46,897 nucleotides of DNA from an uncultured Lachnospiraceae bacterium (GCA_946407725.1 CAMJPM010000012.1:1-46897), one strand, 5' to 3'; shown: positions 7,467 to 16,606, counted from the first letter of the stretch. A program made the numbers and translations. The notes: generated from the letters alone by a model not told the origin.

Positions 7467-10400
7467 ATGAAACTATACGAAAGCTCCGTTAAGGATCTGG
7501 AAAAAAGAATAGAAGACCTTTCCGCCGGATATACTCCCGAGTGGCATTTTGACAATGACGATCCCGATATAGGTACAGCTATTGCCAAGATCTTTGCATT
7601 GCAGATGCAGGAGAACACCGAGCTTTTAAATCGCATGATGGAGCGTTATCATGCCGAGTTCGTCAACATGCTGGATATTTCCCTCAGGCCGGCCAAGGCA
7701 GCGGGAAGCATGGTTCAGCTCTCCCTTATTGAGAATTCCGTACCGGGTACAAATGTGAGAAAGGGAACCCGTCTTGTGGCGGAGGTACCCGGAGAAAACG
7801 GCAACCCTATCCTCTTTGAGACTGACAGGGAGATATATGTTACCAGCTCAAGGATCGTGGATGCTTTTATGACTGACAGAGAGCAGTCTACGCTGGTGCC
7901 GCTTCTGGGCAATTTCCAGAGTCCTCCCCTTATTGACGGAACCGAGGTCATAGAGGAAGAGGAGACTGAAGATACGGAGACAGGAGAAGAGGCTGCAGAA
8001 GAGGAAGAAACAGCCTTTAGAGCCGCAAGAAATGTAATAAGGCCCTTTGTCCTCTTTTCCGAAGAGGGAAACATCGCAAAAAGCGTATTGATCCTCTATC
8101 ATGAATCCGTATTTGATCTGGAGGATGAGCCTATATACATAAGGATCACCGGAAACGAAGAATTCAATGAAAAGGTGATAAAGGGAGAATTCCGTTTCAG
8201 GTATTATGCCAAAGGCGGATTTAAGGATTTTGACAGCATAAAGCTCTTAAATGACAAAGAGACCTTTGAGCTTGAAAAGCACGAAAAAAATGTAAAGTTT
8301 TCATCAGGCGGCAGGGAATATGCGGTAGTTATCCTGGAGTCCCTTAAAACCATTAAAAATGATATAGAGGCAAAGAAAATAAGCTTTTCATCCTCCGGAA
8401 GGGAAAGGGACCTGGATTACGTTAATGACGGGACAGTGGATATGGATATTGCGAAATTCGCACCCTTTACAGATACCCTTTCCGTCTACAATGAGTGTTA
8501 CCTCGGACAGGACACCTATTTTTCGAAGGCCGGGGCACTGATCACCATGACCTTCCATGTGAATTACGGGGAAAAGGGTCTGTATCTCACAAAGCAGGAG
8601 GAAGAGGTAGAATTAAAGATAATAAAGAAAAAGCCCAAGGTCATTCCGGCGGATATACCTGCGGACGCCTTTGCTGACGAGATAGGGCTTGAATACTTTA
8701 ACGGCATGGGTTGGAGAAAATTAAAGTGCAATGAAGAGGTGGCAAGGATCTTTTCAGAACCGGAGACAAAGGACTATGAGATCACCTTTGTGTGTCCGTC
8801 TGACTGGGAGAGCACACAGAGCGGGGCATATATGGGGCGCTGCATCCGTATGCGTCTGTTAAAGTCGGATAACTGCTTTTTACGTCCCGCCCACCATCAC
8901 TATCCCATTATTTCCAACGTAAAGATCTCCTTCTCCTACAGGGGACATTTCGTGGAGCCGGAAAAGGCTTTTATACTGGCGGGGACACATAAAAAAGAGA
9001 TCACCAATGATATGAAGGCCTCCAAAGGGCTGTTTACAATCATGTCCGGAGGAAAGTACGGAGATGATGCCCTGTATCTGGGCTTTGACAGGAGAATAGA
9101 GGACGGGCCGGTAAGCATATACTTTGAACTTGCGGATGTGGTGAACCAGAGCCATCTGAAGTGCGTTTTCGAGTACAGCAGTTTAAGCGGATTTAAGAGG
9201 ATGAAGGTTGTGGATCAGACCTGTGATTTTTCCAGATCCGGAACAGTCATGTTCTTACCTCCCTCAGATATGCATTTGGTCACCATTGAGGAAAAAAGGC
9301 GTATGTGGATCCGGATCCGCCGGGAGCACGTACAGGAAGCGGGAGAAAACAGTCTTTTCCTTCCAAAGATCCGGAGGATCTTAACGAATGTGGTGAATGT
9401 TTCCAATATAGTCACCGGAACCGAGGACAATTACTATGTATCAGATCCCGGTCCCGGGATGCGGTTTACCCTTCCCAGAGGCAATATCCTGGATGCGGAA
9501 GTGTGGGTAAATGAAAAGGGCTTTATCTCTGCGGAAGAGATAGAGAGATACAAGGAAGAAAAAAGCGACGAGATCCGTTTGGAGTATGACATGCTGGGGA
9601 ATGTTTCTGCGGCGTATGTCAAGTGGCAGGAAACAGACAGCTTCTTAAATCTGAAGGGAAGAAGGGTCTATGTGATAGACAGGGCCTATAATGAGATCCT
9701 TTTCTCCGACGGCATGAAGGCGGATATTCCCAGGGTCACGGATGATATCAGCTTTAAGGTAAGGACCCGTATCAGCGACGGATATGAAGGAAATGTGGAC
9801 GCCGACACCATAACCGAATTTGCCGGAAATGAGCTGTATATAGACAATGTGACAAATCCCGTGAGATCCTACGGCGGATCAAATATGGAGACCGTAAGGG
9901 ACGCCCTTAAAAGAGGCGCGAATATCATTTACGGCAGGGGCAGGCTGGTGTCCTTAAACGACTATAAATGGACGATTCAGAATTATTCGGACAGCATAGA
10001 CAAGGTGGCCTGTATCCCCGGACAGACCATTAACGGTAATTTCAATGATGAGGATCTGTCCTTTGTGCTGCTCATGAGGGACTTTGAGGACGGCTCCTTC
10101 TCCTTCCACAGGATATCGGCGAGACTGAAGGAGTTCCTGATCGCTTCATCTTCAGTAACCCTTCTGCCGGAGCATGTTTATATAGTGGAGCCCATTTTTG
10201 TAAGTGTATCCGTAACCGTCTGGGCTGAGGTCCAGAATATGGATGATGCATTTGAAGTGCAGAACCTTATCAAGGAAACACTGCACAGATACTTTAATCC
10301 CGTTAAGAATGAGATTGATAACGGCTGGGAGATAGGAGTGGTACCCAAGAAGTCCCAGATCATGATGAAGCTCGGAACCTTAAGGAGCCATGCGGATATA

Positions 10401-10532
10401 CGCCGTATAACCATAATAGCAAATTATGTGGATGGCGAAGGACTCCATGAGACCGACATTTCGGACCTTGTGGTCACACCCTTCATGGTGGTGAAATCCG
10501 GAGAGCACAGAGTAAATATCAGCTATAAATGA
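7467..10532 (+). CDS. Baseplate J-like wedge protein 1 (Afp11-type)
   Basis: 1021 residues. The N-terminus (YTPEWHFDNDDPDIGTAIA, then LNRMMERYHAEFVNML) and the C-terminal block (AEVQNMDDAFEVQNLI, then LHRYFNPVKNEIDNGWEIG) match the large baseplate J/gp6-type wedge proteins of extracellular CIS. The long middle contains beta-rich insertions and an acidic stretch (about residues 165-190). It is expected to form the outer baseplate wedge that changes shape on firing. I chose ATG 7467 because the protein aligns with family N-termini from MKLYESS. A TTG at 7443 lies in frame but inside a hairpin. The spacer just upstream is strongly structured, so expression may be controlled there. Confidence 0.85.
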   Translation: MKLYESSVKDLEKRIEDLSAGYTPEWHFDNDDPDIGTAIAKIFALQMQENTELLNRMMERYHAEFVNMLDISLRPAKAAGSMVQLSLIENSVPGTNVRKGTRLVAEVPGENGNPILFETDREIYVTSSRIVDAFMTDREQSTLVPLLGNFQSPPLIDGTEVIEEEETEDTETGEEAAEEEETAFRAARNVIRPFVLFSEEGNIAKSVLILYHESVFDLEDEPIYIRITGNEEFNEKVIKGEFRFRYYAKGGFKDFDSIKLLNDKETFELEKHEKNVKFSSGGREYAVVILESLKTIKNDIEAKKISFSSSGRERDLDYVNDGTVDMDIAKFAPFTDTLSVYNECYLGQDTYFSKAGALITMTFHVNYGEKGLYLTKQEEEVELKIIKKKPKVIPADIPADAFADEIGLEYFNGMGWRKLKCNEEVARIFSEPETKDYEITFVCPSDWESTQSGAYMGRCIRMRLLKSDNCFLRPAHHHYPIISNVKISFSYRGHFVEPEKAFILAGTHKKEITNDMKASKGLFTIMSGGKYGDDALYLGFDRRIEDGPVSIYFELADVVNQSHLKCVFEYSSLSGFKRMKVVDQTCDFSRSGTVMFLPPSDMHLVTIEEKRRMWIRIRREHVQEAGENSLFLPKIRRILTNVVNVSNIVTGTEDNYYVSDPGPGMRFTLPRGNILDAEVWVNEKGFISAEEIERYKEEKSDEIRLEYDMLGNVSAAYVKWQETDSFLNLKGRRVYVIDRAYNEILFSDGMKADIPRVTDDISFKVRTRISDGYEGNVDADTITEFAGNELYIDNVTNPVRSYGGSNMETVRDALKRGANIIYGRGRLVSLNDYKWTIQNYSDSIDKVACIPGQTINGNFNDEDLSFVLLMRDFEDGSFSFHRISARLKEFLIASSSVTLLPEHVYIVEPIFVSVSVTVWAEVQNMDDAFEVQNLIKETLHRYFNPVKNEIDNGWEIGVVPKKSQIMMKLGTLRSHADIRRITIIANYVDGEGLHETDISDLVVTPFMVVKSGEHRVNISYK

Positions 10533-10544
10533 GGTGTCTAATTG
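10531..10544 (+). promoter_or_regulatory. Ribosome binding site fixing a TTG start
   Basis: GAGGTG (10531-10536) lies 5 bp before TTG (10542). No ATG or GTG in frame lies nearby, so the TTG start is favoured. Confidence 0.7.
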
Positions 10545-12641
10545 TTACGTATTGAGGAGATATCGGGAAGAACCTTTGAAGAGAGGATGCTGGATTCCTA
10601 TGCAGCCCTTCCTCTGATATCAAAGGAATGGACAAACTACAATCCATCTGATCCCGGAATGACAATTTTAGAAAATCTGATCGTATTTGAGGCTCTTCAG
10701 GGCTCCAGGATCAGCAACTTAAGCTATGAAGCGAAGCTTGCGCTGCTTAAGATGGCAGGGTTTACTCCCGGAAAGGCCAAATGCGCAAGGATACTCTTTA
10801 CCAACGAGGATCCTGACAGGGAGATAAAGCTTTCGGCCAACCAGAAGTTTAAGCTGGGGGATATGATATTTGAGACCAGAAAGGCCGTGAAGAGCGGAGG
10901 CATGAGGCTTGAAGGGATATTCTCCCGTTACGGGGATGAATTCCACGATTTCAGCTTCCTCTGTGACCGGGAATACAGGGTTTCTGCCAGGGTCTTCGGA
11001 GACAGGCCCAAAGAGGGGGACAGCATTTATTTCATTTCAAATGCCCTGCCGGAGCCCGGAAGTGATACATTTTTCTATATCTCCATGGACACGAGGTTTA
11101 ACCGTAATCCCGTGGAGGACCGGGCGGAGAACCTGTTTGCATCCCTGAAATGGGAGTGCTTTACGGCAGCGGGCTTTAAGGAAATGAAGGTCAGGGATTT
11201 CACCGGGGCCTTCCTGTTAAGCGGAGAGATAAAGTTCCGCCTTCCCCATGAAAAGGCGGTGCCTTACGGGGAAACACCATTAAAGGGATATTGCATCAGA
11301 GCCACCCTTACCCATGCCAGCTATGACGTGGTACCGAAATTCCGCTCTGTTGACGCCTTTTTATTTGAAGCATGGCAGAAGGATTCCAGGTCTTTATGCA
11401 TTACCAGCCAGAAGACCGAGACAATAGATATTGTAAGTCCCTTTGTGGATGACGGTTATTTCCTGGTATTCGGAAAGGAGAAAAAGGGTTCATCCTACAG
11501 GAGATATGAGCTCTCCGCCGGATACGGACCTAAGGGAAGATACTGCATTTACAAAAGGGGGCAGAACGGTAAACACACCTTTACCTTTAACGAGGCTGAG
11601 TTCGGATATGCCCCGGTAAAAACCAAGGATGCGGTAAGGATAGTGATCTACAGTGAGGAGATCATGCGAAGATACCGTGTTGGAAAGATACTGGGATACG
11701 ACAATCAGGAGATAGAGCTTCCGGTAAAGCATATCGTTCCTGACAGCTTCTGCCTTATAGCAAAGAGGACTGAAAAGGACGGAAGCGAGATATTTGATTT
11801 TGTGCGTCCCGGAAAGGGTGATGACAATGCCCTTTACTACCATCTTCTGGAGAATGACGGAAAGATAGTGATAGAGGATGCGGGAGATTTTATCGGAGCC
11901 GATCTCTTCATGGCAGGCTGTGCCGTGACAGAGGGACCCAGAGGAAACATCCGGGCGGGAAATATCATAAAAGCAGAGGATATGCCTGATAAACCGGGGT
12001 TTTATAATCCGGGACCCGGTAACGGAGGCGCTTTCAGGGAAAAGATCGAGGATATGAAGGCCCGCTTCAGGGAGGATATCTTCAAGCCCTATACCTGTGT
12101 TACCGCAGGGGACTATGAAAGGGTGGCGGCAGAGACCCCCGGGCTCTGCATCAGAAAGATCCGCGCCGTTATGGACGAGCTTGAAAACCAGGTGCATATC
12201 GCAGTGATGCCCGGTACGGATGAAGAGCATCCCACCCTGTCCGAGGAGTATAAGAAGGCGATCTACAACAGGCTTTATGAGCGGAGGCTGATCACCACCA
12301 GGTTCCAGATCCTTTCACCTGTATATACGGGGGTCTCCGTGAAATGTACGGTTTATGTAAAGAGACATTTTTCCGACTGCCGTGAGCAGATTGAAAAGAC
12401 CCTTAAGAATGAGCTGAACTATGCGGCTACGGAAAAGAATTTCGGGGATGTGCTGAAATTTGAGGATGTGTTCCGGACTCTTGAAGAGCTGGACTGCGTG
12501 GAGTATGTCTACGAGCTCTATATAAGGCCGGAAAACGGAAAGTATGCCCATCTTAAGGAATCAAACATATATCCGGCTGAAAACTGCCTTCTTTATCCGG
12601 GGCAGCTGGATATAGAGATAATCACCTACGAAAAGGGATAA
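10542..12641 (+). CDS. Baseplate J-like wedge protein 2 (Afp12-type)
   Basis: 699 residues. It opens with RTFEERMLDSYAALPLIS and WTNYNPSDPGMTILENL, a hallmark of second CIS baseplate J-like proteins, and closes with the J-type region VTAGDYERVAAETPGLCI plus helices and strands after ITTRFQIL. It should pair with the larger J-like protein in the wedge. The start is TTG at 10542, supported by GAGGTG at 10531-10536 with 5-bp spacing. The gene follows the previous stop by 9 bp, and the next gene starts 4 bp after its stop. Confidence 0.86.
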   Translation: MLRIEEISGRTFEERMLDSYAALPLISKEWTNYNPSDPGMTILENLIVFEALQGSRISNLSYEAKLALLKMAGFTPGKAKCARILFTNEDPDREIKLSANQKFKLGDMIFETRKAVKSGGMRLEGIFSRYGDEFHDFSFLCDREYRVSARVFGDRPKEGDSIYFISNALPEPGSDTFFYISMDTRFNRNPVEDRAENLFASLKWECFTAAGFKEMKVRDFTGAFLLSGEIKFRLPHEKAVPYGETPLKGYCIRATLTHASYDVVPKFRSVDAFLFEAWQKDSRSLCITSQKTETIDIVSPFVDDGYFLVFGKEKKGSSYRRYELSAGYGPKGRYCIYKRGQNGKHTFTFNEAEFGYAPVKTKDAVRIVIYSEEIMRRYRVGKILGYDNQEIELPVKHIVPDSFCLIAKRTEKDGSEIFDFVRPGKGDDNALYYHLLENDGKIVIEDAGDFIGADLFMAGCAVTEGPRGNIRAGNIIKAEDMPDKPGFYNPGPGNGGAFREKIEDMKARFREDIFKPYTCVTAGDYERVAAETPGLCIRKIRAVMDELENQVHIAVMPGTDEEHPTLSEEYKKAIYNRLYERRLITTRFQILSPVYTGVSVKCTVYVKRHFSDCREQIEKTLKNELNYAATEKNFGDVLKFEDVFRTLEELDCVEYVYELYIRPENGKYAHLKESNIYPAENCLLYPGQLDIEIITYEKG

Positions 12642-12645
12642 GGAA

Positions 12646-13740
12646 ATGCCCAGGTATTCAATAAAGAAAAACAGATTAAAAGAAGCTTATATTTCAGGCT
12701 TCCATATGGATGAAGAGTATGCGCTGCACCTTGATGAGGAGGAAATGTTTAACCTGATCATTCTCCCTCCCATAGATTCAACGGAGATTGACGGTGAATG
12801 GGGAAGGCTTTCCATGAAGGTACAGAGCAGGGAAGACCGGGTCATTACAGTCTATGTTCTGGCGGCAAATTACAAGGAATATCTGTCGGAAAGGGCCGGA
12901 ATGGACATAGATGAGTTCCTGTACGGGGAAGAAGCCCATGCGACTGACAGGATCTCCCTCATGAGAAGGCTTAACGCCAAAAGGATCACAGGAGAGACAG
13001 ACTGTCTGCTCTACGATCTCTCCGGGCGGTACCTCTATGTGGCCATAGAAGCTTCAGGAGAGGGAAGCCTTACATTATCAGATATTGTAATAGACAGTAC
13101 AGGTGACAATTTCATGAATACCTACCCTGAGGTATACAGGGAAAGAAACAGCTTTTTCCACCGGTATGTATCCATTTTTTCAAGTATCTACAACGATTTC
13201 CAGAGGGATATTGATGCACTGCCCCGGGTTCTGGATCTGGATCTATGCACCGAGGAACAGCTTATTGTCTACGGCAGCTGGATGGGACTGGATCTCAAGG
13301 GAGGCTTTCTGGAGGTAAGTGTTCTCCGGCAGCTGGTAAAGGAAGCATACAGCTTAAACCGGATGAAGGGCACCAGAAAGGCCATAGAGCGTATCCTTGA
13401 GATAATCCTGGGTGAAAAGGCTGTGGTGGTAGAGCACAGCCTGGTCCGGGCCCTTCATAAGGAAGCGGATGTGGAGATGCTTCCAAACTTCAGGTCAAAG
13501 GGCGTATATGACGTCACCATCCTGATAAAGAAGCATCTAACGGAGGAGCTGAGGCACCAGCTTATGTATATTCTCGACCAGTATAAGCCGGTGAGGGCGA
13601 AGCTCATGATTGCCCAGATGGATGAGCACCCCATTGCGGATTCCAACAGTTATCTGGATATCAACACCACCCTCCCGGGCAAGCAGGGCGCTACGCTGGA
13701 CAAAGACTTGTCAATGGATGGGGTAGTCATACTCGGATGA
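12646..13740 (+). CDS. gpI-like phage tail/baseplate protein (TIGR02242-type)
   Basis: 364 residues. The middle and C-terminal parts follow the phage tail protein I pattern: FFHRYVSIFSSIYNDFQRDI, LPRVLDLDLCTEEQLIVYGS, WMGLDLKG and LNRMKGTRKAIERILEIILG (about residues 170-260). The family completes the baseplate wedge next to the J-type proteins. The N-terminal 150 residues are beta-rich and not recognised; they may form an extra shell or fibre-attachment domain. A separate fibre gene is not seen in the window. This is the last clear structural gene. A promoter-like sequence overlaps its 3' end. Confidence 0.78.
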   Translation: MPRYSIKKNRLKEAYISGFHMDEEYALHLDEEEMFNLIILPPIDSTEIDGEWGRLSMKVQSREDRVITVYVLAANYKEYLSERAGMDIDEFLYGEEAHATDRISLMRRLNAKRITGETDCLLYDLSGRYLYVAIEASGEGSLTLSDIVIDSTGDNFMNTYPEVYRERNSFFHRYVSIFSSIYNDFQRDIDALPRVLDLDLCTEEQLIVYGSWMGLDLKGGFLEVSVLRQLVKEAYSLNRMKGTRKAIERILEIILGEKAVVVEHSLVRALHKEADVEMLPNFRSKGVYDVTILIKKHLTEELRHQLMYILDQYKPVRAKLMIAQMDEHPIADSNSYLDINTTLPGKQGATLDKDLSMDGVVILG

Positions 13741-13751
13741 TGTGGTATAAT
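13724..13751 (+). promoter_or_regulatory. Probable sigma-A promoter of the CIS-associated cassette
   Basis: An extended -10, TGG followed by TATAAT (13743-13751), is preceded by TAGTCA (13724-13729; 4 of 6 matches to TTGACA) with a 16-bp spacer. It lies 24 bp upstream of the STAS start, so the STAS-to-ATPase genes could be transcribed separately from the structural genes. This is sequence matching only. Confidence 0.6.
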
Positions 13752-13774
13752 GATTTACAAAAAAGGACAGTCTT

Positions 13775-14074
13775 ATGACGATAGAAGAAGTACGGAACGG
13801 GGACAGCCTTCAACTGAATATAGATGGAAAGATAGATTCCCTTACGTGTCAGGAATTTCAGACCACTATTCTGAAATCTTTCCAGAAAACCAGGTCCCTT
13901 ATCATAAACATGGAAAAAGTGACTTATCTGTCCAGTGCAGGTTTAAGGGGACTGATACTGGGTCGGAAGACCGCTGATTCCAAAGGAGGGAGCTTAACTG
14001 TGATCAATGTGACGCCATCCGTGGCGGATGTATTCCGGGTGACGGGCTTTGACAAGGCTCTGGATATTCTTTAG
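13775..14074 (+). CDS. STAS-domain protein (anti-sigma-factor-antagonist-like)
   Basis: 99 residues, a complete single STAS domain of the SpoIIAA/RsbV type. It shows LQLNIDGKIDSLTCQEF, then LIINMEKVTYLSSAGLRGL and the C-terminal VADVFRVTGFDKALDIL. The LSSAGL loop (about residues 52-57) holds serines at the place phosphorylated in SpoIIAA. Classical members bind an anti-sigma kinase in its unphosphorylated form; others sit in stressosomes or transporters. No RsbW-like kinase or sigma factor is adjacent, but a GHKL ATPase is encoded 830 bp downstream. The gene has a GGACAG ribosome site, and its stop is followed 3 bp later by the ABC ATPase gene. Confidence 0.88.
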   Translation: MTIEEVRNGDSLQLNIDGKIDSLTCQEFQTTILKSFQKTRSLIINMEKVTYLSSAGLRGLILGRKTADSKGGSLTVINVTPSVADVFRVTGFDKALDIL

Positions 14075-14077
14075 GGC

Positions 14078-14719
14078 ATGGTAATTTTTGAAAACGTATA
14101 TAAAAGATATCCGGAGGATGTGAAACCGGTATTTGAAGGTTTTAATGAATATATTGAGGACGGGGAGTATATAATCCTTACAGGGGAGAGCGGAAAGGGA
14201 AAGAGTACTCTTATAAAGATGCTCTTAAAGGAAACCGAGCCGGATTCCGGCACAATAACAGTGAACGGAAAGGATATTTCCGGTATTTCCAGGAGTGAGC
14301 TTCCCTTTTACAGAAGGAGCATAGGGGTTATCTTCCAGGATTTCAGGCTTTTTGACGAATATACTGTATTCGGAAATCTGGAGCTTTCCTTAACCCTGAC
14401 CGGCGGAGGGGGCAAGGCGGCGGAAAAGAGGATAACCGATATCTTAAAGCTTCTGGGGATAGACAGAATGTATAAGAGGTTTCCGAGAGAGCTTTCCGGG
14501 GGAGAGCAGCAGAAGGTCTGCATGGCAAGAGCACTGATAAATGACCCGGTGATACTGCTTGCGGATGAGCCCACGGGAAATCTGGATCCTTCTTCTTCCG
14601 AAGAGGTCGTAAAGCTTTTAGAACTGGTACACCGTCACGGAACCACGGTGATCATGGCAACTCACGACTATGATCTGGTGTCCTCTGTAGTGAAGGACGG
14701 AAGACGTATAGAGTTGTGA
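14078..14719 (+). CDS. FtsE-like ABC transporter ATPase without adjacent FtsX
   Basis: 213 residues, a complete ABC nucleotide-binding domain. Visible motifs are Walker A GESGKGKST (about residues 36-44), Q-loop FQDFRLF (a phrase typical of FtsE), signature LSGGEQQ, Walker B VILLADEP, D-loop GNLD and H-loop ATHD. FtsE normally pairs with the permease FtsX and controls peptidoglycan hydrolases at the septum. Here no permease is encoded next to it. The next gene is a membrane-anchored GHKL ATPase and the one after is a membrane-anchored SH3b protein, so the partner is unknown. The related MacB/LolD ATPases are alternatives. All catalytic motifs look intact. Confidence 0.85.
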   Translation: MVIFENVYKRYPEDVKPVFEGFNEYIEDGEYIILTGESGKGKSTLIKMLLKETEPDSGTITVNGKDISGISRSELPFYRRSIGVIFQDFRLFDEYTVFGNLELSLTLTGGGGKAAEKRITDILKLLGIDRMYKRFPRELSGGEQQKVCMARALINDPVILLADEPTGNLDPSSSEEVVKLLELVHRHGTTVIMATHDYDLVSSVVKDGRRIEL

Positions 14720-14727
14720 TACTTATT

Positions 14728-14764
14728 GTATCTATTCAGAACCCTCCGGATTCTGAATAGATAC
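14728..14764 (+). repeat. Hairpin repeat family, copy 1 (perfect 14-bp stem)
   Basis: GTATCTATTCAGAA (14728-14741) and TTCTGAATAGATAC (14751-14764) are exact reverse complements around a 9-nt loop. The same hairpin recurs at 22927-22962. A one-mismatch right arm lies at 14860-14873 and another at 32537-32550. No U-run follows the stem. Confidence 0.85.
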
Positions 14765-14766
14765 GC

Positions 14767-14857
14767 GCATTCGGCTCACTAAAGTCGTGCTACGCACGAG
14801 GAGCCGAATGCCAAAATGCCAAGGTTTTTAGACGTCACTTGCGGTTCCGCAAGTGAC
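14767..14857 (+). other. Two further hairpins in the spacer before the GHKL gene
   Basis: GCATTCGGCTC (14767-14777) pairs with GAGCCGAATGC (14801-14811), with an inner TCGTGC/GCACGA stem (14785-14790 and 14794-14799). GTCACTTGCGG (14834-14844) pairs exactly with CCGCAAGTGAC (14847-14857). With the hairpin at 14728 and the half-copy at 14860, almost the whole 188-bp spacer can fold. Neither stem is followed by a clear U-run. Confidence 0.8.
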
Positions 14858-14907
14858 TGTTCTGAACAGATACTAAATATTCACTTTAGCTGAAAGGAAA
14901 TTGATCT

Positions 14908-15810
14908 ATGTCAACAGTTCAGAAAGTACTGCTTGCGGCCTCATGCATTTTTTTCGCCGCCACCATCTACAGCTTTTTCAATTTTGAAGTATATCTCATT
15001 ATACTTTTCTTTCTTTTGCACAGTCTGTGCCTTATCCTGTTTTCCTACAGAACCTACTCGGATATGAAAAGTGATATAAGGTCAATGGAGACCTATCACC
15101 AGGATATCGGAATGGAGATAGCCGGAAAGAACAGGGAGGTTGACACCCTGAAGGCGACCTTAAATGACAGGGAAGAGGATCTGAACAGGCTTAACGTGGA
15201 GATGGAAGACCTTCAGGCAAAGCTTGATGCCTCAGAGGAAATGGTTCGTCAGCTGGAGACAGAGAACGAGGAATATAAGGAAAAGGATAAACAGAATAAG
15301 GAGCACGCAGAGACCATAGCTGATGTGGGAGCGCTCCTTCCTCCTGCCCTGGGAAATGAAGAGGGAAGAGAGACCGTTAATATAATAGATGTGGCCCAGA
15401 CAGCAAAGGAAGAGCTTATAGGGGATGCCATGGCTGTAAACATGAACATCAATATATCCTCTGCAACGGACACTCTGTTGGTTAAGGCCGATCCTAACAG
15501 GCTTATAGTGCTCTTCAGAAATATCATAGATAATTCCATAAAGTATATGAAGAAGGCGGGATCTCTGGTTATCACCATTTCCACCATCGGAGATGATATC
15601 TTTATTGTATTAAAGGATACGGGAGAAGGTCTGCCGGAGGAGGAGACAAAGCATATCTTTGAACTCAATTTCCAGGGCTCCAACCGCATAAGCGGAAACG
15701 GTCTGGGACTTGCCCAGGCAAAAGCCATTGTGGAGTATTACGGCGGAACCATATATGCCAGAAGTACCCAGGGTAAGGGCATGGGCATATACATCCAGCT
15801 TCCGGCCTGA
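14908..15810 (+). CDS. Membrane-anchored GHKL ATPase / histidine-kinase-like protein without H-box
   Basis: 300 residues. Two hydrophobic segments (about residues 7-25 and 28-46) are followed by a long coiled coil (about residues 55-140) and a HATPase_c domain. The latter has an N box (RNIIDNSIKYM), G1 (DTGEGLP), F box (IFELNF) and G2 (GNGLGLAQA). I find no HE-x-K/R-T-P or comparable phosphoacceptor region between the coiled coil and the ATPase domain, so autophosphorylation on His is doubtful. It may phosphorylate or switch the STAS protein encoded upstream, or act as a nucleotide sensor. No response regulator is adjacent. AAAGGA at 14893 gives 9-bp spacing to the ATG. Confidence 0.82.
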   Translation: MSTVQKVLLAASCIFFAATIYSFFNFEVYLIILFFLLHSLCLILFSYRTYSDMKSDIRSMETYHQDIGMEIAGKNREVDTLKATLNDREEDLNRLNVEMEDLQAKLDASEEMVRQLETENEEYKEKDKQNKEHAETIADVGALLPPALGNEEGRETVNIIDVAQTAKEELIGDAMAVNMNINISSATDTLLVKADPNRLIVLFRNIIDNSIKYMKKAGSLVITISTIGDDIFIVLKDTGEGLPEEETKHIFELNFQGSNRISGNGLGLAQAKAIVEYYGGTIYARSTQGKGMGIYIQLPA

Positions 15811-15824
15811 GGACAGGTGAGATC

Positions 15825-16598
15825 ATGGGCAGAAGGGTTGAAAAAAGGGTATTGATATTTGTGGCGGTGTTCTATATCTGTGTTTCACTGCTGGCTGTAG
15901 GGATCCTGGGTGCCACAGGTGCCATAAGGCAGAAAAGGGATTCCCTGAAGGATTATATAAAAAACAGGGATAATGCCGGCCTGGAGATGACCGACGCCGA
16001 GCCGTTAGATGAGTTTTCTGCAAACATGGCGGAAGAAACAGAGGAAGATATTGTTGAAACAGAGGAAGCCGCAACAGAGGAGAGTGAAGAGGTACCTACC
16101 ACCGAAGAGATAATAGAGGAGGCAGTATCCGAAGAAAAGAGTGCCCCCGTGAAAGAGAACTCCGTGGAATACTATTCCTTTATTGCGAATAATACCAAGG
16201 GAAGGCTTAATGTCAGAAAAGCACCGGATATACGCTCAAAGGTGGTTTACAGTATCATGCCGGGGACGAAGGGATATGTGCTTGATATCGGAGATGAATG
16301 GACCAGAGTAAGTGTCGACGAAAAAACGGGCTATTGTTCAAACGAGTATCTTACCATGTCGGAGATCTCAGAAGAGGAATTCCCGGCGGAATTAAGGGAT
16401 CAGGTGGGAAAAAATCCTATCGTGACGGATACGGAACCGGAGAATGGTACGGTGGATGAGACCGCACCGGAAGAGACTGCACAGGATCAGACAACACAGA
16501 ATCAAACTGCACCGGCTCAGACCGCCGGCGGAGCGGCAGCCCAGACGGTGATCCCCGAGAGTCACGTGTCGGAGGATCTGGGTTTTTTGACTGAATAG
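15825..16598 (+). CDS. Membrane-anchored bacterial SH3 (SH3b) protein
   Basis: 257 residues. A short basic N-terminus and one hydrophobic helix (about residues 8-32) predict a signal anchor. A Glu-rich linker follows (about residues 55-110), then an SH3b domain (about residues 115-185) with GRLNVRKAPDIRSKVVYSI, DEWTRVSV and KTGYCSNEYL, and a Thr/Gln/Ala/Pro-rich low-complexity tail. SH3b domains usually bind cell-wall peptides, so this protein may link the cassette to peptidoglycan outside the membrane. It begins 14 bp after the GHKL gene. Confidence 0.85.
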   Translation: MGRRVEKRVLIFVAVFYICVSLLAVGILGATGAIRQKRDSLKDYIKNRDNAGLEMTDAEPLDEFSANMAEETEEDIVETEEAATEESEEVPTTEEIIEEAVSEEKSAPVKENSVEYYSFIANNTKGRLNVRKAPDIRSKVVYSIMPGTKGYVLDIGDEWTRVSVDEKTGYCSNEYLTMSEISEEEFPAELRDQVGKNPIVTDTEPENGTVDETAPEETAQDQTTQNQTAPAQTAGGAAAQTVIPESHVSEDLGFLTE

Positions 16599-16606
16599 GT
16601 AATGCC

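Noticed and set aside
12351-12361. Further copy of the TTATGTAAAC element
   Set aside because: It reads TTATGTAAAG and encodes an ordinary strand of the J-like protein; a one-base mismatch is expected by chance.
1-13740. Type VI secretion system
   Set aside because: No TssJ/L/M membrane complex or ClpV-type unfoldase is visible, and the cell type appears Gram-positive.
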